Positions 34,122 through 43,699 of a stretch of DNA of 64,000 bases are shown in pieces. The position numbers and the translations under genes were made by a program. Below the pieces are notes generated by a model, which had not been told where the DNA came from, searched no databases, and saw nothing but the letters and a program-made list of their open reading frames with translations. Source of the stretch: Sediminibacterium magnilacihabitans (GTDB lineage: Bacteria; Bacteroidota; Bacteroidia; Chitinophagales; Chitinophagaceae); contig PVEQ01000010.1 in NCBI GenBank assembly GCA_002973575.1, positions 62,001-126,000 on the forward strand, written 5' to 3'. Within the stretch, counting starts at the first letter, position 1; each line of letters begins with the position of its first letter.

Positions 34122-34149
34122 ACTGCAAAGCTAAGCATGTTCCTTCCCG

Positions 34150-34215
34150 AAACTGGGATTCGTGGAACATTTAACTATTTGTGTGTTTCGGGGAGAAACT
34201 GGGATTCGTGGAACC
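34150..34215. repeat. Pair of 20-bp direct repeats
   Basis: The 20 bases at 34150-34169 recur exactly at 34196-34215, separated by 26 bases, between the HNH-like gene and ybeY. The unit contains CTGGGATTCGTGGAAC. No matching third copy seen nearby. The second copy touches the ybeY stop. Confidence 0.7.
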
Positions 34216-34643
34216 TATTGTCCCTGCTTTTTGAATAGTTTGAGGTACTGATCCTCCTTTTCCCGCATTATTTTGCTTTGACTCCTCGTCTTATCCTTGT
34301 ATCCGCAGAGGTGGAGGGCTCCATGGAAGATTACCCGGAGCAATTCTTCCTGGTATGTAGTATCCTGGGTTTGGGCATTGTCCTTTACCCTATCTATGCT
34401 AATATAGACTTCCGCTTCGATGGGGGCGCGGGGAGCAGAAAGGCTAAATGTGATGATGTCGGTATAGTAGTCATGCTGCAGGAAGTCCCGGTTGATCTGC
34501 AGGAGATAGTCATCCGAACAAAATACATAGTTGATGAGGGAAAGCCTCTTCCCCTCCCTTTTGAAGATGCCTTCTATGAAAGGCTTCAGTTTTGTTCTTC
34601 CCTTTAATGTAAGGGTCCTGTCTGCCGAGTGAAATGATACCAT
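34215..34643 (-). CDS. ybeY: Endoribonuclease YbeY
   Basis: 142 residues from the ATG at 34643 (MVSFHSADRTL); the open frame extends to 34739 but those 32 residues are not family-like. YbeY is a zinc metalloprotein needed for 16S rRNA 3' processing and ribosome quality control. The metal motif is HGALHLCGYKD, with two His plus the Bacteroidota-style KDK in place of the third His-containing DH. TFSLSAPRAPIEAEVYIS matches the family core. Confidence 0.93.
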   Translation of the reverse strand: MVSFHSADRTLTLKGRTKLKPFIEGIFKREGKRLSLINYVFCSDDYLLQINRDFLQHDYYTDIITFSLSAPRAPIEAEVYISIDRVKDNAQTQDTTYQEELLRVIFHGALHLCGYKDKTRSQSKIMREKEDQYLKLFKKQGQ

Positions 34644-34781
34644 GGTTTTTCTTTTCCTGCAAGAATGGATAACGTGAAAAGGCCATTTATATTGTCTCTC
34701 TAATTCAGGCGAATACTCCAAAATTCGTAACCCAGTCACCGTTTAGCCACCTACCTTTACCCTGTACATTCATCTTTGGTT

Positions 34782-35009
34782 ATGATAAGACTGTCAGAGC
34801 TGGAAACAGGACAGAAAGCGGTAATCCATTCTTTTGAGAAAGACGATATTTTTATCAAGCTCATGGAAATGGGATGTGTTCCCGGAGAGCTGGTAACGGT
34901 AGAACAGGTAGCGCCTTTGGGAGACCCCATCTCCATATCGGTTGCCGGTTACCACCTCAGCCTGCGCCTGAACGAGGCCAACAGTATCTTTGTAGACCTT
35001 CAGATATAA
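34782..35009 (+). CDS. FeoA-domain protein
   Basis: 75 residues from the ATG at 34782; a TTG frame start 6 bases earlier is less likely. The SH3-like FeoA fold is visible (RLSELETGQKAVIHSF, LMEMGCVPGELVTVEQVAP, ISVAGYHLSLRLNEANSIFV). FeoA is the small cytoplasmic partner of the ferrous iron channel FeoB. No feoB is next to it; instead nadD follows after 5 bases. It may act on a FeoB encoded elsewhere. Confidence 0.88.
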   Translation: MIRLSELETGQKAVIHSFEKDDIFIKLMEMGCVPGELVTVEQVAPLGDPISISVAGYHLSLRLNEANSIFVDLQI

Positions 35010-35014
35010 AATAG

Positions 35015-35584
35015 ATGAAAATAGGTCTCTACTTCGGCTCTTTTAATCCCATTCACATCGGGCACCTGATCATTGCCAGTCATGTTGCGAATCATGACGG
35101 GGTTGACCAGGTATGGTTTGTGGTATCGCCCCAGAATCCATTGAAGCCTTCGGCCCTATTGTTGAATGAACACCAGCGCTTACACCTGGTACACCTGTCC
35201 ATCGATGATGATCCCAGGTTGCGGGTGTCGGATGTAGAGTTCCGGTTGCCGCGTCCCTCCTATACTATTGACACCCTTACTTATCTCCAGGAAAAATATC
35301 CGCAGCATCAGTTTTCCATTGTGATGGGAAGCGACAGTTTCTCCAATTTGCAACATTGGAAAAATTATGAACTACTGATCAAGCACTATTCCTTCATTAT
35401 TTATAAAAGACCCAGGTTCGATGTAACCCCACCGCAAGATGCCCGGGTAACGATCCTGGATGCTCCATTGCTCGAGCTGTCTGCTACAGTCATTCGCGAC
35501 AATATCAAATCCGGCAAATCCATCCATTACCTTGTTCACGATAAAGTGCGTGAAGAAATTGAAAGGAATCATTATTACCGGTAA
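35015..35584 (+). CDS. nadD: Nicotinate-nucleotide adenylyltransferase
   Basis: A 189-aa enzyme that adenylates nicotinate mononucleotide in NAD synthesis. The nucleotidyl-transfer motif GLYFGSFNPIHIGHL is at the start. The SxTxxR-like end is LELSATVIRDNIKSGKSI, followed by YLVHDKVREEI as in NadD. It is 5 bases downstream of the FeoA-domain gene, so they are probably one transcript. nadA of the same pathway is 6 kb away. Confidence 0.95.
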   Translation: MKIGLYFGSFNPIHIGHLIIASHVANHDGVDQVWFVVSPQNPLKPSALLLNEHQRLHLVHLSIDDDPRLRVSDVEFRLPRPSYTIDTLTYLQEKYPQHQFSIVMGSDSFSNLQHWKNYELLIKHYSFIIYKRPRFDVTPPQDARVTILDAPLLELSATVIRDNIKSGKSIHYLVHDKVREEIERNHYYR

Positions 35585-35668
35585 ATACCGATCCGCTCAT
35601 CAAAATCTCTAGTTGGTTGTTTTTCCCTTCGCCACATTGTGATAGATTTATCCGATAAAACTGTACGA

Positions 35669-38032
35669 ATGAAAATACGGCTACTGTCTATTTGCTTGTT
35701 TTTTGCATGCTTTGTACATGCACAACAAAACCTGACTGTTGAAAAAATCATGCAGGATCCCAAATGGATCGGCACTTCTCCTTCCAATGTATTCTGGAGT
35801 ACCGATAGTAAGAAAGTCTATTTTGACTGGAATCCTGACAAAAACATATCTGATTCTGTTTATTCGTATTTAATTGTACCACAATCAATAACGAAAGTTT
35901 CATTCCTCGAATCACAAATGCTAGCCTCCCGCAACAACGGGGTTTATAATACTTCCCGCACATTTTTACTCTATACCCATCATGGCGATATTTTTTTGCA
36001 GGATCTCAAATCCGGAAACATCACCCGCATTACACAAACAGAAGAAACCGAAAGCAATCCCGGCTTCCTACAAAAAGACGAATGGGTGGTTTATTTACGC
36101 AATCAAAACCTTTATGCATGGAGCATCAAATCCGGTGTTACCAGGCAACTGACCAACTTTGTTAAATCAACTGAAAATGCACCGGCACATCTATCTTCTG
36201 ACAAGAATCATCAGGAACCCTGGCTGCAACAGCAGCAGCTCGAATTAATGCAGGTACTCAAAGAACGCAAACACAAAAAAGAACAACGCGATGCTTTCGC
36301 TGCATTAAATAAAGAGGTTGACACACTAAAAGATATAGTTATAGGAGAAAAGCGATTGCAAAATATACAGATCAGTCCGGATGGCCGTTATGTTACGTAT
36401 CGCTTGTATCAGCCTCCTGCAAATTCAAAAAATACAATCGTTCCGGAATATGTTACCGAAAGCGGTTTCACAGCAGCGATCCCCGGAAGAACAAAAGTAG
36501 GCGCGCCTATGGGCAAGTATGAATTTTTTGTTTTCGACAAATCCAGGGACTCTGTTTACCAGGTGCTCACTGATTCCATACCCGGCATCACAGATCTGCC
36601 TGATTATGTAAAAGATTATCCTTCAAAATACGCAAACAAAAAACCTGTTCCTCGCGCTGTGTATGTCAACGGACCTTACTGGAATGAAGCAGGGACTTAT
36701 GCAATTGTTGATATCCGTTCTCAGGACAATAAAGATCGCTGGTTGATGCAACTCGATGCCGCTACCGGAAAATTGAAACTGATCGACCGGCAACGTGATG
36801 AAGCCTGGATTGGCGGGCCCGGCATTGGATACGGCGCTACGCTCGGATGGATCAACGATGCATTGTTTTATTTCCAGAGTGAACTAACAGGATACGCACA
36901 TCTCTATACTTACAACACGGTTACGCAAACAAAGAACGCGCTCACTTCCGGCAAGTATGAAGTGCAGGATCTTGCACTCAGCAAAAACAAAGATTTCTTT
37001 TACCTGCTCACCAATGAAGAGCATCCCGGAAAACAAAACTGGTACCGCATTAAAACCGATGGATCGAAAAAAGAAAAGATCACCTCCATGACAGGCGGTT
37101 ATGATGTGCGTCTTTCTCCAGATGAAAAGTGGATTGCCTATCGTTACTCTTATATCAACAAACCATGGGAATTATATATACAGGAAAATGCGCCGGGCAA
37201 GCAACCCATACAGGTTACATTTAAGTCAATGAGTGATGCATTCAAGGCTTACCCATGGAAAGAACCGCGCATCATAACCATTCCCGCGAGTGATGGTGAA
37301 CAGGTGTACGCCAGGATTTACGAACCCTCCGGTGACAAAAAAAATAATGCCGCTGTTATTTTTGTACATGGCGCAGGTTATTTACAAAACGTACATTATT
37401 GGTGGAGCCAGTATTTCCGCGAATACATGTTCAACAACCTGCTCGCCGATAAAGGATACACTGTACTCGATATCGACTATCGCGCCAGCAGCGGATACGG
37501 AAGAAACTGGCGCACCGGTATCTATCGTTTCATGGGCGGTAAAGATCTCGACGATCATGTAGATGCAGCAAAATTCCTCGTCAATCAAAAAGGCATTGAT
37601 CCGGGAAGAATTGGTATCTATGGTGGAAGCTATGGAGGCTTCATGACGCTGATGGCGTTATTTACCAAACCCGATGTGTTCAAGGCCGGCGCTGCATTAA
37701 GACCCGTAACCGACTGGGCGCAGTATAATCATGGGTATACTTCCAATATATTGAATGAACCTTTTACCGACAGTATCGCTTACGCGCGTTCATCGCCCAT
37801 CAATTTTGCAAGCGGTTTGAAAAATCATTTGCTCATTTGTCATGGAATGGTAGATGTGAACGTTCATTTCCAGGATGCCGTTCGTCTCACACAACGCCTC
37901 ATTGAACTCGGTAAAGACAATTGGGAATTAGCGCCCTATCCCATGGAAGACCATGGTTTTGTAGAACCCAGCAGCTGGACCGATGAGTACAAACGAATCC
38001 TCAAATTGTTTGACAACACACTGCTCAAATAA
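35669..38032 (+). CDS. S9 family peptidase (dipeptidyl-peptidase IV-like)
   Basis: 787 residues from the ATG at 35669, which begins a signal peptide (FACFVHAQQ); the frame extends to 35639 without a plausible N-terminus. The protein has an N-terminal beta-propeller (WD-like repeats, about residues 40-520) and a C-terminal alpha/beta hydrolase domain. The nucleophile is in GIYGGSYGGFMTL, the acid in CHGMVDVNVHFQD and the His in PMEDHGFVEP. It is exported and likely cleaves dipeptides or short peptides in the periplasm. A hairpin terminator follows at 38041. Confidence 0.95.
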   Translation: MKIRLLSICLFFACFVHAQQNLTVEKIMQDPKWIGTSPSNVFWSTDSKKVYFDWNPDKNISDSVYSYLIVPQSITKVSFLESQMLASRNNGVYNTSRTFLLYTHHGDIFLQDLKSGNITRITQTEETESNPGFLQKDEWVVYLRNQNLYAWSIKSGVTRQLTNFVKSTENAPAHLSSDKNHQEPWLQQQQLELMQVLKERKHKKEQRDAFAALNKEVDTLKDIVIGEKRLQNIQISPDGRYVTYRLYQPPANSKNTIVPEYVTESGFTAAIPGRTKVGAPMGKYEFFVFDKSRDSVYQVLTDSIPGITDLPDYVKDYPSKYANKKPVPRAVYVNGPYWNEAGTYAIVDIRSQDNKDRWLMQLDAATGKLKLIDRQRDEAWIGGPGIGYGATLGWINDALFYFQSELTGYAHLYTYNTVTQTKNALTSGKYEVQDLALSKNKDFFYLLTNEEHPGKQNWYRIKTDGSKKEKITSMTGGYDVRLSPDEKWIAYRYSYINKPWELYIQENAPGKQPIQVTFKSMSDAFKAYPWKEPRIITIPASDGEQVYARIYEPSGDKKNNAAVIFVHGAGYLQNVHYWWSQYFREYMFNNLLADKGYTVLDIDYRASSGYGRNWRTGIYRFMGGKDLDDHVDAAKFLVNQKGIDPGRIGIYGGSYGGFMTLMALFTKPDVFKAGAALRPVTDWAQYNHGYTSNILNEPFTDSIAYARSSPINFASGLKNHLLICHGMVDVNVHFQDAVRLTQRLIELGKDNWELAPYPMEDHGFVEPSSWTDEYKRILKLFDNTLLK

Positions 38033-38040
38033 ATCATTAA

Positions 38041-38076
38041 AAAAGCGACCGGAGATTTCGCGGTCGCTTTTCTTTT
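38041..38076. terminator. Bidirectional terminator
   Basis: 11-bp perfect arms 38041-38051 and 38061-38071, ending in T-rich sequence on the plus strand and preceded by an A run. It lies between the convergent S9 peptidase and DUF2480 genes. Confidence 0.85.
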
Positions 38077-38083
38077 GTGCAAA

Positions 38084-38590
38084 TCATTTCTTTTTATAAA
38101 TGGGCACCGTACTACACGGCTCACCATACATGATACTTTTTACAAATGGCCTTAGTTTGTTTGTAATGGTGAGGTATGCACTTTCTGGAATGGGCAACTC
38201 GCCACAACCTTTGATCACCACCCGCTTATCTGTATATTCTTCTCCCTTTATCGTTTCCAGGTTCCTGAGCAAAAGGTTTTCGATCGTTTGTTTTTCATTT
38301 CCAAAAACAACAGCTTTTGCCACCGGCTGTAAATAACTTGCTACCAGCATATATGCCCACATAGGGATCACAGCATCTGCCGAACAGGTAACTGCAACAT
38401 TTACCCCCGCGTAGCTGCTCCAATCCATCGCCTGCAGCGCTGCACGGAAATCTTTTTCTTTCAATATCAATCCCATAAAAAGATGGTCCTTCAGGTCAAA
38501 GACCTTTATTTCCTCTTTGGGATAATATATTTCAAGGTCCATGCTGATCAGTCCGCTTTCTGCCACTTTATTCACAATCAGATCTGACAT
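38084..38590 (-). CDS. DUF2480 family protein
   Basis: A 168-aa cytoplasmic protein found almost only in Bacteroidota. Recognised by ESGLISMDLEIYYPKEE near the start, LFMGLILKEKDFRAALQAMDW in the middle, the Cys-containing AVTCSADAVIPMWAYML and the GCGELPIPESAYLTITNKL end. The conserved Cys and Asp suggest a metal or redox site, but the function is unknown. Convergent with the peptidase gene. Confidence 0.85.
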   Translation of the reverse strand: MSDLIVNKVAESGLISMDLEIYYPKEEIKVFDLKDHLFMGLILKEKDFRAALQAMDWSSYAGVNVAVTCSADAVIPMWAYMLVASYLQPVAKAVVFGNEKQTIENLLLRNLETIKGEEYTDKRVVIKGCGELPIPESAYLTITNKLRPFVKSIMYGEPCSTVPIYKKK

Positions 38591-38656
38591 ACTATATCTA
38601 TTTACTACACAAAATTAGCACTATCCTGCAACATTCATTTTCTGTATATGAAAAAC

Positions 38657-38715
38657 CTTTGCCCCTGGCTTAAGCCAGGGGCAAAGAAAAAGGCCCGGCA
38701 TAATTTACCGGGCCT
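38657..38715 (-). terminator. Two hairpins downstream of the foldase gene
   Basis: On the minus strand the first hairpin (38715 to 38691) has an 11-bp stem with a T run, a standard terminator after the stop at 38741. The second (38657-38686) is a perfect 30-bp palindrome of CTTTGCCCCTGGCTT and its inverse, also followed by T residues. The pair may serve both this gene and the DUF2480 gene start region. Confidence 0.75.
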
Positions 38716-38740
38716 CTATCATAACAATATAAAATGCTGA

Positions 38741-40828
38741 TTAATAAAATTTGGATCGGTTGTCCTTAATAGACGCCGCTTTTCTCAATGCTTCCAGGCT
38801 ACGATAAGCAGCCATTCTTGCACCCTGCAACAGGTTCTGCCTGATAGCAGCAGGATCCATCACACCGGCCCTTGCTCCACTATTCACTACCTGTACAGCA
38901 AATACGCCAGTCCCGCCTGCGATGGGCTCACTTGCTTTACCATTCAATGATTTATTGAATGCAGCGCCAACGATCTTAGGTTCATTTCCAATATTCGGAA
39001 TGAACGGCGCGTTGAAGCCGATGCTGTCTGCCTTCATTACGGTTGTTCCTGCGCTGCTGGCGTAAGATTCCAGGCTATTGCCTTTGAACTTAGTACTGAT
39101 GATCTGCGCTGCTTTCTTTTCATTGCGCACCAGTCCTTCAGCAAAAGCCCTTGCTTCTGTTGGCGACATCAGTCCAGCTTTGTTAACTGCAGTTACGATC
39201 GCAACCACATAACGGTCTCCTACTTCTGTAGGATCAGACACATCGCCAACACCATGTTCATAGATCCAGCGAACCAGTTGTCTGCTCTGCCCCACGCCCG
39301 GTACAGCAAAATCATTCTGTTTGATATCATTTCCCGGCATGATAGAAAGACCGGATTTCAACGCATTTTCATTGAATTGCTTTCCGTTCTTGCTGCTCGC
39401 TGCAAACTGCGCTGCGTGCGTGTTGGCGTTACTTACCGTTTCATTGCTGGCAACAATGGCTTTTGACAGGTAGGCAATTTTGTAAACAGGATTCATTCCT
39501 TTCTGTCCCAGTATCTCTATATAGTGGTATCCATAATCTGTTTTTACCACGCCTTTGCTTCCTACGGGATGATCGAATACATAATCATTGAATGGAACAA
39601 CCATTTGACCCTGTGGGAAATATTCATATACGCCGCCTTTTTCTTTGCTTCCCGGATCATCGGAATATTTTTGTACCAGGGCGTTGAAATCTGCTCCTCC
39701 TTTTACGGCGGTTTCAATACTGTCAACCAGTTTCTTTGCAACAGAATCTTCTCTGATCACCTGGCCTGCGCGGGGATCTGCGGTGGCAATGAGTATGTGG
39801 CGAACTTTCACACTGTCGGGCCACTGTTTGATCCCTACCATTTTAGCCAGTGTATAATTCTGTGCATCGATATACGGACCGTATACAGACCCTACCGGTA
39901 TCTTAGTTAAAGAATCTTTATTGGGCTGCTGCATTTTCGCCTTGCTGAAATAGGAATTGTAAAACGGAATTTCACTTCCTACCCTGCTGATATATGCGCC
40001 AACATCTTCAGCATGTTCAAAATCATTCTTTAATGCTGTTATTTGTCCTAATACTGCTGCTGAATCAGCCGAACTCGGCGCGGCGCTGAAACTAACATAA
40101 CTGATAGACCTGCTTTCTTCATCCTTTGTAAATTGCTTGCTGTGCTTCTTCTCATAAGCCATCATATCATCGTCTGAAACCTTTGCCAGGCTATCGGACA
40201 CAGAAGCATAGGGTACATATACATAAGAAATGTTGGAAATCGCATTATTGTCTGCCTCCTGTTTTTCTACCAGCCATTTTGGTATGTAGACTGCTTGTTG
40301 AACCAGGGCCTGGTATTTATTCCTCAACGCACTTTCGATCGTAGGATCGATATATCCGTTCTGGATCATCGCCAGCTGCTCTTTGTTCCTGCTTTTCTTG
40401 ATTTGTGCAAAAGCCCTGCGTGCATCATCGGCATTGAATACACCGGTTTTAGGATCGGTGAATTCCTGGCGAAGGGGTGAATTCTCACCAAAGAGAATAT
40501 CGCTCAGTTCTTTGGCCCCCACCTGGAGTCCCAGTTTATCGAATTCCTGGTTCAACACCATTCTTTCCACTTCCTGGTTCCATACGGCAGTAACCAGCTG
40601 TTCTCTGCCCATGCCTTGTTGTGCGGCATAACGTTCCTGCATGTTCACTTTCTCTTCAAACTCGGTACGGGTAATTTTTTCACCGTTCACTTTACCGATT
40701 GTATTGCTGGAAAAAGCGCGGCTTCCGCGTCCCACACCATCTTGTAATATAAAGGCGATCAAAGCCAGGGCGATGATGGCAAACACGATCCAGGCTCCTT
40801 TGTCACGAATTCTTTGAATGACAGACAT
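38741..40828 (-). CDS. PpiD/SurA-like peptidyl-prolyl isomerase
   Basis: A 695-aa periplasmic foldase anchored by one N-terminal membrane segment (AWIVFAIIALALIAFIL). The SurA_N-like helical part spans about residues 40-250. A parvulin domain lies at about residues 340-440 (VRHILIATADPR, GADFNALVQKYSDDPGSKEKGG, YHYIEILGQ). The architecture equals PpiD, with a further C-terminal helical domain. It assists folding of exported proteins. Alone on its strand between terminators and the candidate oriC. Confidence 0.92.
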   Translation of the reverse strand: MSVIQRIRDKGAWIVFAIIALALIAFILQDGVGRGSRAFSSNTIGKVNGEKITRTEFEEKVNMQERYAAQQGMGREQLVTAVWNQEVERMVLNQEFDKLGLQVGAKELSDILFGENSPLRQEFTDPKTGVFNADDARRAFAQIKKSRNKEQLAMIQNGYIDPTIESALRNKYQALVQQAVYIPKWLVEKQEADNNAISNISYVYVPYASVSDSLAKVSDDDMMAYEKKHSKQFTKDEESRSISYVSFSAAPSSADSAAVLGQITALKNDFEHAEDVGAYISRVGSEIPFYNSYFSKAKMQQPNKDSLTKIPVGSVYGPYIDAQNYTLAKMVGIKQWPDSVKVRHILIATADPRAGQVIREDSVAKKLVDSIETAVKGGADFNALVQKYSDDPGSKEKGGVYEYFPQGQMVVPFNDYVFDHPVGSKGVVKTDYGYHYIEILGQKGMNPVYKIAYLSKAIVASNETVSNANTHAAQFAASSKNGKQFNENALKSGLSIMPGNDIKQNDFAVPGVGQSRQLVRWIYEHGVGDVSDPTEVGDRYVVAIVTAVNKAGLMSPTEARAFAEGLVRNEKKAAQIISTKFKGNSLESYASSAGTTVMKADSIGFNAPFIPNIGNEPKIVGAAFNKSLNGKASEPIAGGTGVFAVQVVNSGARAGVMDPAAIRQNLLQGARMAAYRSLEALRKAASIKDNRSKFY

Positions 40829-40849
40829 AATAGTGTAATTAGAATGAGT

Positions 40850-41340
40850 TTTTAGTCCAGCTTTTCGCGGGAGGCAAAAATAGGGGTAAACCTACATTAG
40901 AACAAATTGTGGAAAACAGGTTCAATATCCGGCAGGTAAAGGGTTTGAACAATTAACACCGGCTTGTGAACAACCTCCATTTCAGGTGGAAAACCCAGGT
41001 TTTTGACCTTTTAACTGTGGAAAGCACTCGAATAAATTTCTCTTGTTGGTATGCTACTGGCACTTTACCAGTCCGGCGCGACTCCTTTATCCATGTTGAT
41101 CAACAGTGCATGAAAAGTGGATTGTTAAAAATAGGGGTTGTGGAATAGACTATCCCCAACTGTTCAAAACACAATTATTTACAGTCTTTACAAAGATTTC
41201 ATCTGTTAATATAATTGTTGATAACTGTGGATACGGGTGGGCTGATTAACTTTGCATGGTGGGGATAAGTAAGTTATCCCGATATACACACCCCTAATAA
41301 TAGTAGGTGATTTATATAAATAGGTATTATTAAATACTAT
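40850..41340. other. Candidate chromosomal replication origin (oriC)
   Basis: About 490 noncoding bases. DnaA-box-like 9-mers, all in plus-strand TGTGnAwAA sense: 40908-40916 (full match to the degenerate consensus), 40965-40973, 41016-41024, 41139-41147 and 41226-41234 (one mismatch each). The inverted repeat GGGATAA/TTATCCC sits at 41262-41280, followed by an AT-rich stretch to 41340. To the right, genes run on the plus strand for over 12 kb; to the left most are on the minus strand back to 20.6 kb, except 34.8-38.0 kb. The 60-codon ORF in it looks spurious. Confidence 0.4.
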
Positions 41341-41344
41341 TACG

Positions 41345-42358
41345 ATGATTATGAACATTGAAGAAGCGGAAAAAAATATTGAGCAGAAAGGATTCCTCGA
41401 TCTGGAAGTAGATGTGAAGCTGGATCTTTTTGCGGAAATTGAAAGGCTTAAAAAGGAAAAGAACGCGATCTTGCTGGCGCATTATTACCAGGAGCCTGAT
41501 ATACAGGATGTGGCGGACTATATTGGGGATAGCCTGGGGCTTGCCCAGAAAGCCCGGCAGACCGATGCTGATATCATTGTTTTCGCCGGGGTTCATTTCA
41601 TGGCGGAAACTGCTAAAATCCTGAACCCTTCCAAAAAAGTACTCCTGCCCGATCTCAAGGCCGGCTGTTCCCTGGCCGATAGTGCGCCTGCTGCTCCTTT
41701 CAGGGCTTTTAAAGAGAAGCACCCCGATCATATCGTTATTTCCTACATCAACTGTACTGCGGAGATCAAAGCTTTGTCTGATATTATCTGTACTTCGGGT
41801 AATGCGGAGAAGATCATTGAAAGCGTTCCGAAGGACCAGCCGATCATTTTTGCGCCCGACAGGAACCTGGGTGCCTATCTCAATAAGAAAACAGGCCGTA
41901 ATATGGCACTGTGGAATGGTGCCTGTATGGTGCACGAGATATTCAGCCTGGAAAAGATCACGAAACTGAAAATGCGCCACCCGAATGCCAAATTGATTGC
42001 GCACCCCGAATGTGAGGAACCGGTGCTGGCCATTGCCGATTATATTGGCAGCACTACGCAATTGCTTAAGTACTCGCAGACCGATACTGCGATGGAATAT
42101 ATTGTGGCCACTGAAACGGGTATCCTGCACCAGATGCAGCAGGCCATGCCCGGAAAAACATTTATCCCCGCCCCGCCGAATAATAGTTGCGCTTGCAATG
42201 ATTGTCCGCACATGAAGCTGAACACCCTCGAAAAGCTCTACCTGTGCATGATGTATGAAAAGCCCGAAATTCTCATGGATGAGGAATTAAGGCTGGCGGC
42301 CAAAAAGCCGATGGACCGCATGATGGAGATCAGCAAAGCTGCCGGATTGATTGGTTGA
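41345..42358 (+). CDS. nadA: Quinolinate synthase A
   Basis: A 337-aa [4Fe-4S] enzyme that condenses iminoaspartate with dihydroxyacetone phosphate in NAD synthesis. The three conserved Cys lie in [28 protein letters not shown] region and the C-terminal [31 protein letters not shown] is the family start. A second ATG at 41351 is possible. It is the first plus-strand gene right of the candidate origin. nadB is not in the window. Confidence 0.96.
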   Translation: MIMNIEEAEKNIEQKGFLDLEVDVKLDLFAEIERLKKEKNAILLAHYYQEPDIQDVADYIGDSLGLAQKARQTDADIIVFAGVHFMAETAKILNPSKKVLLPDLKAGCSLADSAPAAPFRAFKEKHPDHIVISYINCTAEIKALSDIICTSGNAEKIIESVPKDQPIIFAPDRNLGAYLNKKTGRNMALWNGACMVHEIFSLEKITKLKMRHPNAKLIAHPECEEPVLAIADYIGSTTQLLKYSQTDTAMEYIVATETGILHQMQQAMPGKTFIPAPPNNSCACNDCPHMKLNTLEKLYLCMMYEKPEILMDEELRLAAKKPMDRMMEISKAAGLIG

Positions 42359-42557
42359 TAAGCATGTGACCTGAATGTTCAAAATCAGGTATTAATACCC
42401 TTGAAAAACCTCGGGAGGAAGCCCTACTTTAGCTGCGGAAAGGGACCGTATTTAATAAACTAACCGATTTAGCTAAAAAATACTAAATAAATTAGTTTAT
42501 TCCAAAAATACCTTTTACCTTTATGTTCCATTAAATTCAAAGTATAAAACCGAAAAC

Positions 42558-43568
42558 ATGAGTAACGTAGAAAAACTGAAGGCGCTGAAGCTGACGATCG
42601 ATAAGATAGACAAGGATTTTGGCAAAGGCAGTGTGATGTTGATGAATGAGCGGAGCCAGGAGCCGATGGAAGTGATTTCTACGGGCTCTATAGGGCTGGA
42701 TACGGCCCTGGGTGTAGGAGGACTGCCCAAGGGAAGGATCGTGGAAATATACGGCCCTGAATCGTCTGGTAAGACAACCGTTGCGATACATGTAATTGCC
42801 GAAGCGCAGAAAAAAGGAGGTATGTGCGCCATCATTGACGCCGAGCATGCTTTTGATAGTTCTTACGCCCAGAAACTGGGTGTAGATGTGGATAACCTAC
42901 TGATCTCTCAACCGGATTATGGAGAACAGGCTCTTGAAATTGCCGACCGCCTTATTCTTTCAGGCGCATTGGATGTAGTAGTGATAGATTCTGTAGCGGC
43001 ATTGGTGCCCAAAGGAGAACTGGAGGGTGAGATGGGCGACAGTAAAATGGGTCTGCAGGCCAGGTTGATGAGCCAGGCATTGCGTAAGCTCACCGCTACG
43101 ATCAACAAAACCAATACGGTTTGTATTTTCATCAACCAGTTGCGCGAGAAGATCGGGGTGATGTTTGGAAACCCGGAAACCACCACCGGGGGTAATGCCT
43201 TGAAATTCTATGCATCCGTTCGGCTGGACATACGCCGCATGACACAGATCAAAGACGGAGACGAAGCCATTGGTAACCGCGTGAAGGTAAAAGTGGTAAA
43301 AAACAAAGTGGCGCCTCCTTTCCGCGCCGCAGAATTCGATATCATTTTCGGTGAAGGTATCAGCAAACTGGGAGAGATCATCGATATGGGTGTTGAACTG
43401 GGTATCGTACAGAAAAGCGGAAGCTGGTTCAGCTATGATAACAATAAACTGGGACAAGGAAGGGATGCAGTAAAGAAACTGTTGCAGGATAATCCCGAAC
43501 TGGCCAACGAAGTGGAAGCTAAAATACGGGCCAAGGTATCGGAAGTAAAAGCTGCCGCAGAAGTATAA
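42558..43568 (+). CDS. recA: Recombinase RecA
   Basis: A 336-aa recombinase and SOS co-protease. Walker A is [14 protein letters not shown] at about residue 66, Walker B is [16 protein letters not shown] at about residue 140, and the DNA-binding L2 loop region [20 protein letters not shown] follows. Length is normal. The 199-base upstream gap holds no gene; no clear SOS box is visible to me. A weak hairpin follows at 43615. Sampled recA lines are strongly G over C on the plus strand (48 G to 20 C in 42661-42720 plus 43021-43080). Confidence 0.98.
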   Translation: MSNVEKLKALKLTIDKIDKDFGKGSVMLMNERSQEPMEVISTGSIGLDTALGVGGLPKGRIVEIYGPESSGKTTVAIHVIAEAQKKGGMCAIIDAEHAFDSSYAQKLGVDVDNLLISQPDYGEQALEIADRLILSGALDVVVIDSVAALVPKGELEGEMGDSKMGLQARLMSQALRKLTATINKTNTVCIFINQLREKIGVMFGNPETTTGGNALKFYASVRLDIRRMTQIKDGDEAIGNRVKVKVVKNKVAPPFRAAEFDIIFGEGISKLGEIIDMGVELGIVQKSGSWFSYDNNKLGQGRDAVKKLLQDNPELANEVEAKIRAKVSEVKAAAEV

Positions 43569-43614
43569 CAAAGATTATCGAGATACTTGTTTTTTGATGG
43601 GTTAGTAAGTATGG

Positions 43615-43647
43615 AAAGTCACGAATAGCGCGTGGCTTTTCGCTTTT
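43615..43647 (+). terminator. Weak terminator after recA
   Basis: Arms 43615-43623 and 43632-43640 pair over 9 bp with one G-U, followed by a T-rich stretch to 43647. It lies 46 bases after the recA stop. Confidence 0.5.
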
Positions 43648-43699
43648 TATACACCTGCATGCTGTGAACATGATGAAGATTATCAGGTAATGCTTTACT

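Noticed and set aside
40966..41148. 60-codon plus-strand ORF in the nadA upstream region
   Set aside because: No domain, unlikely composition, and it covers the DnaA-box-like cluster.
42480..42557. recA promoter with TACCTTTA as a -7 element
   Set aside because: One mismatch to TAnnTTTG and no -33 TTG at suitable spacing; similar matches occur by chance in this AT-rich gap.
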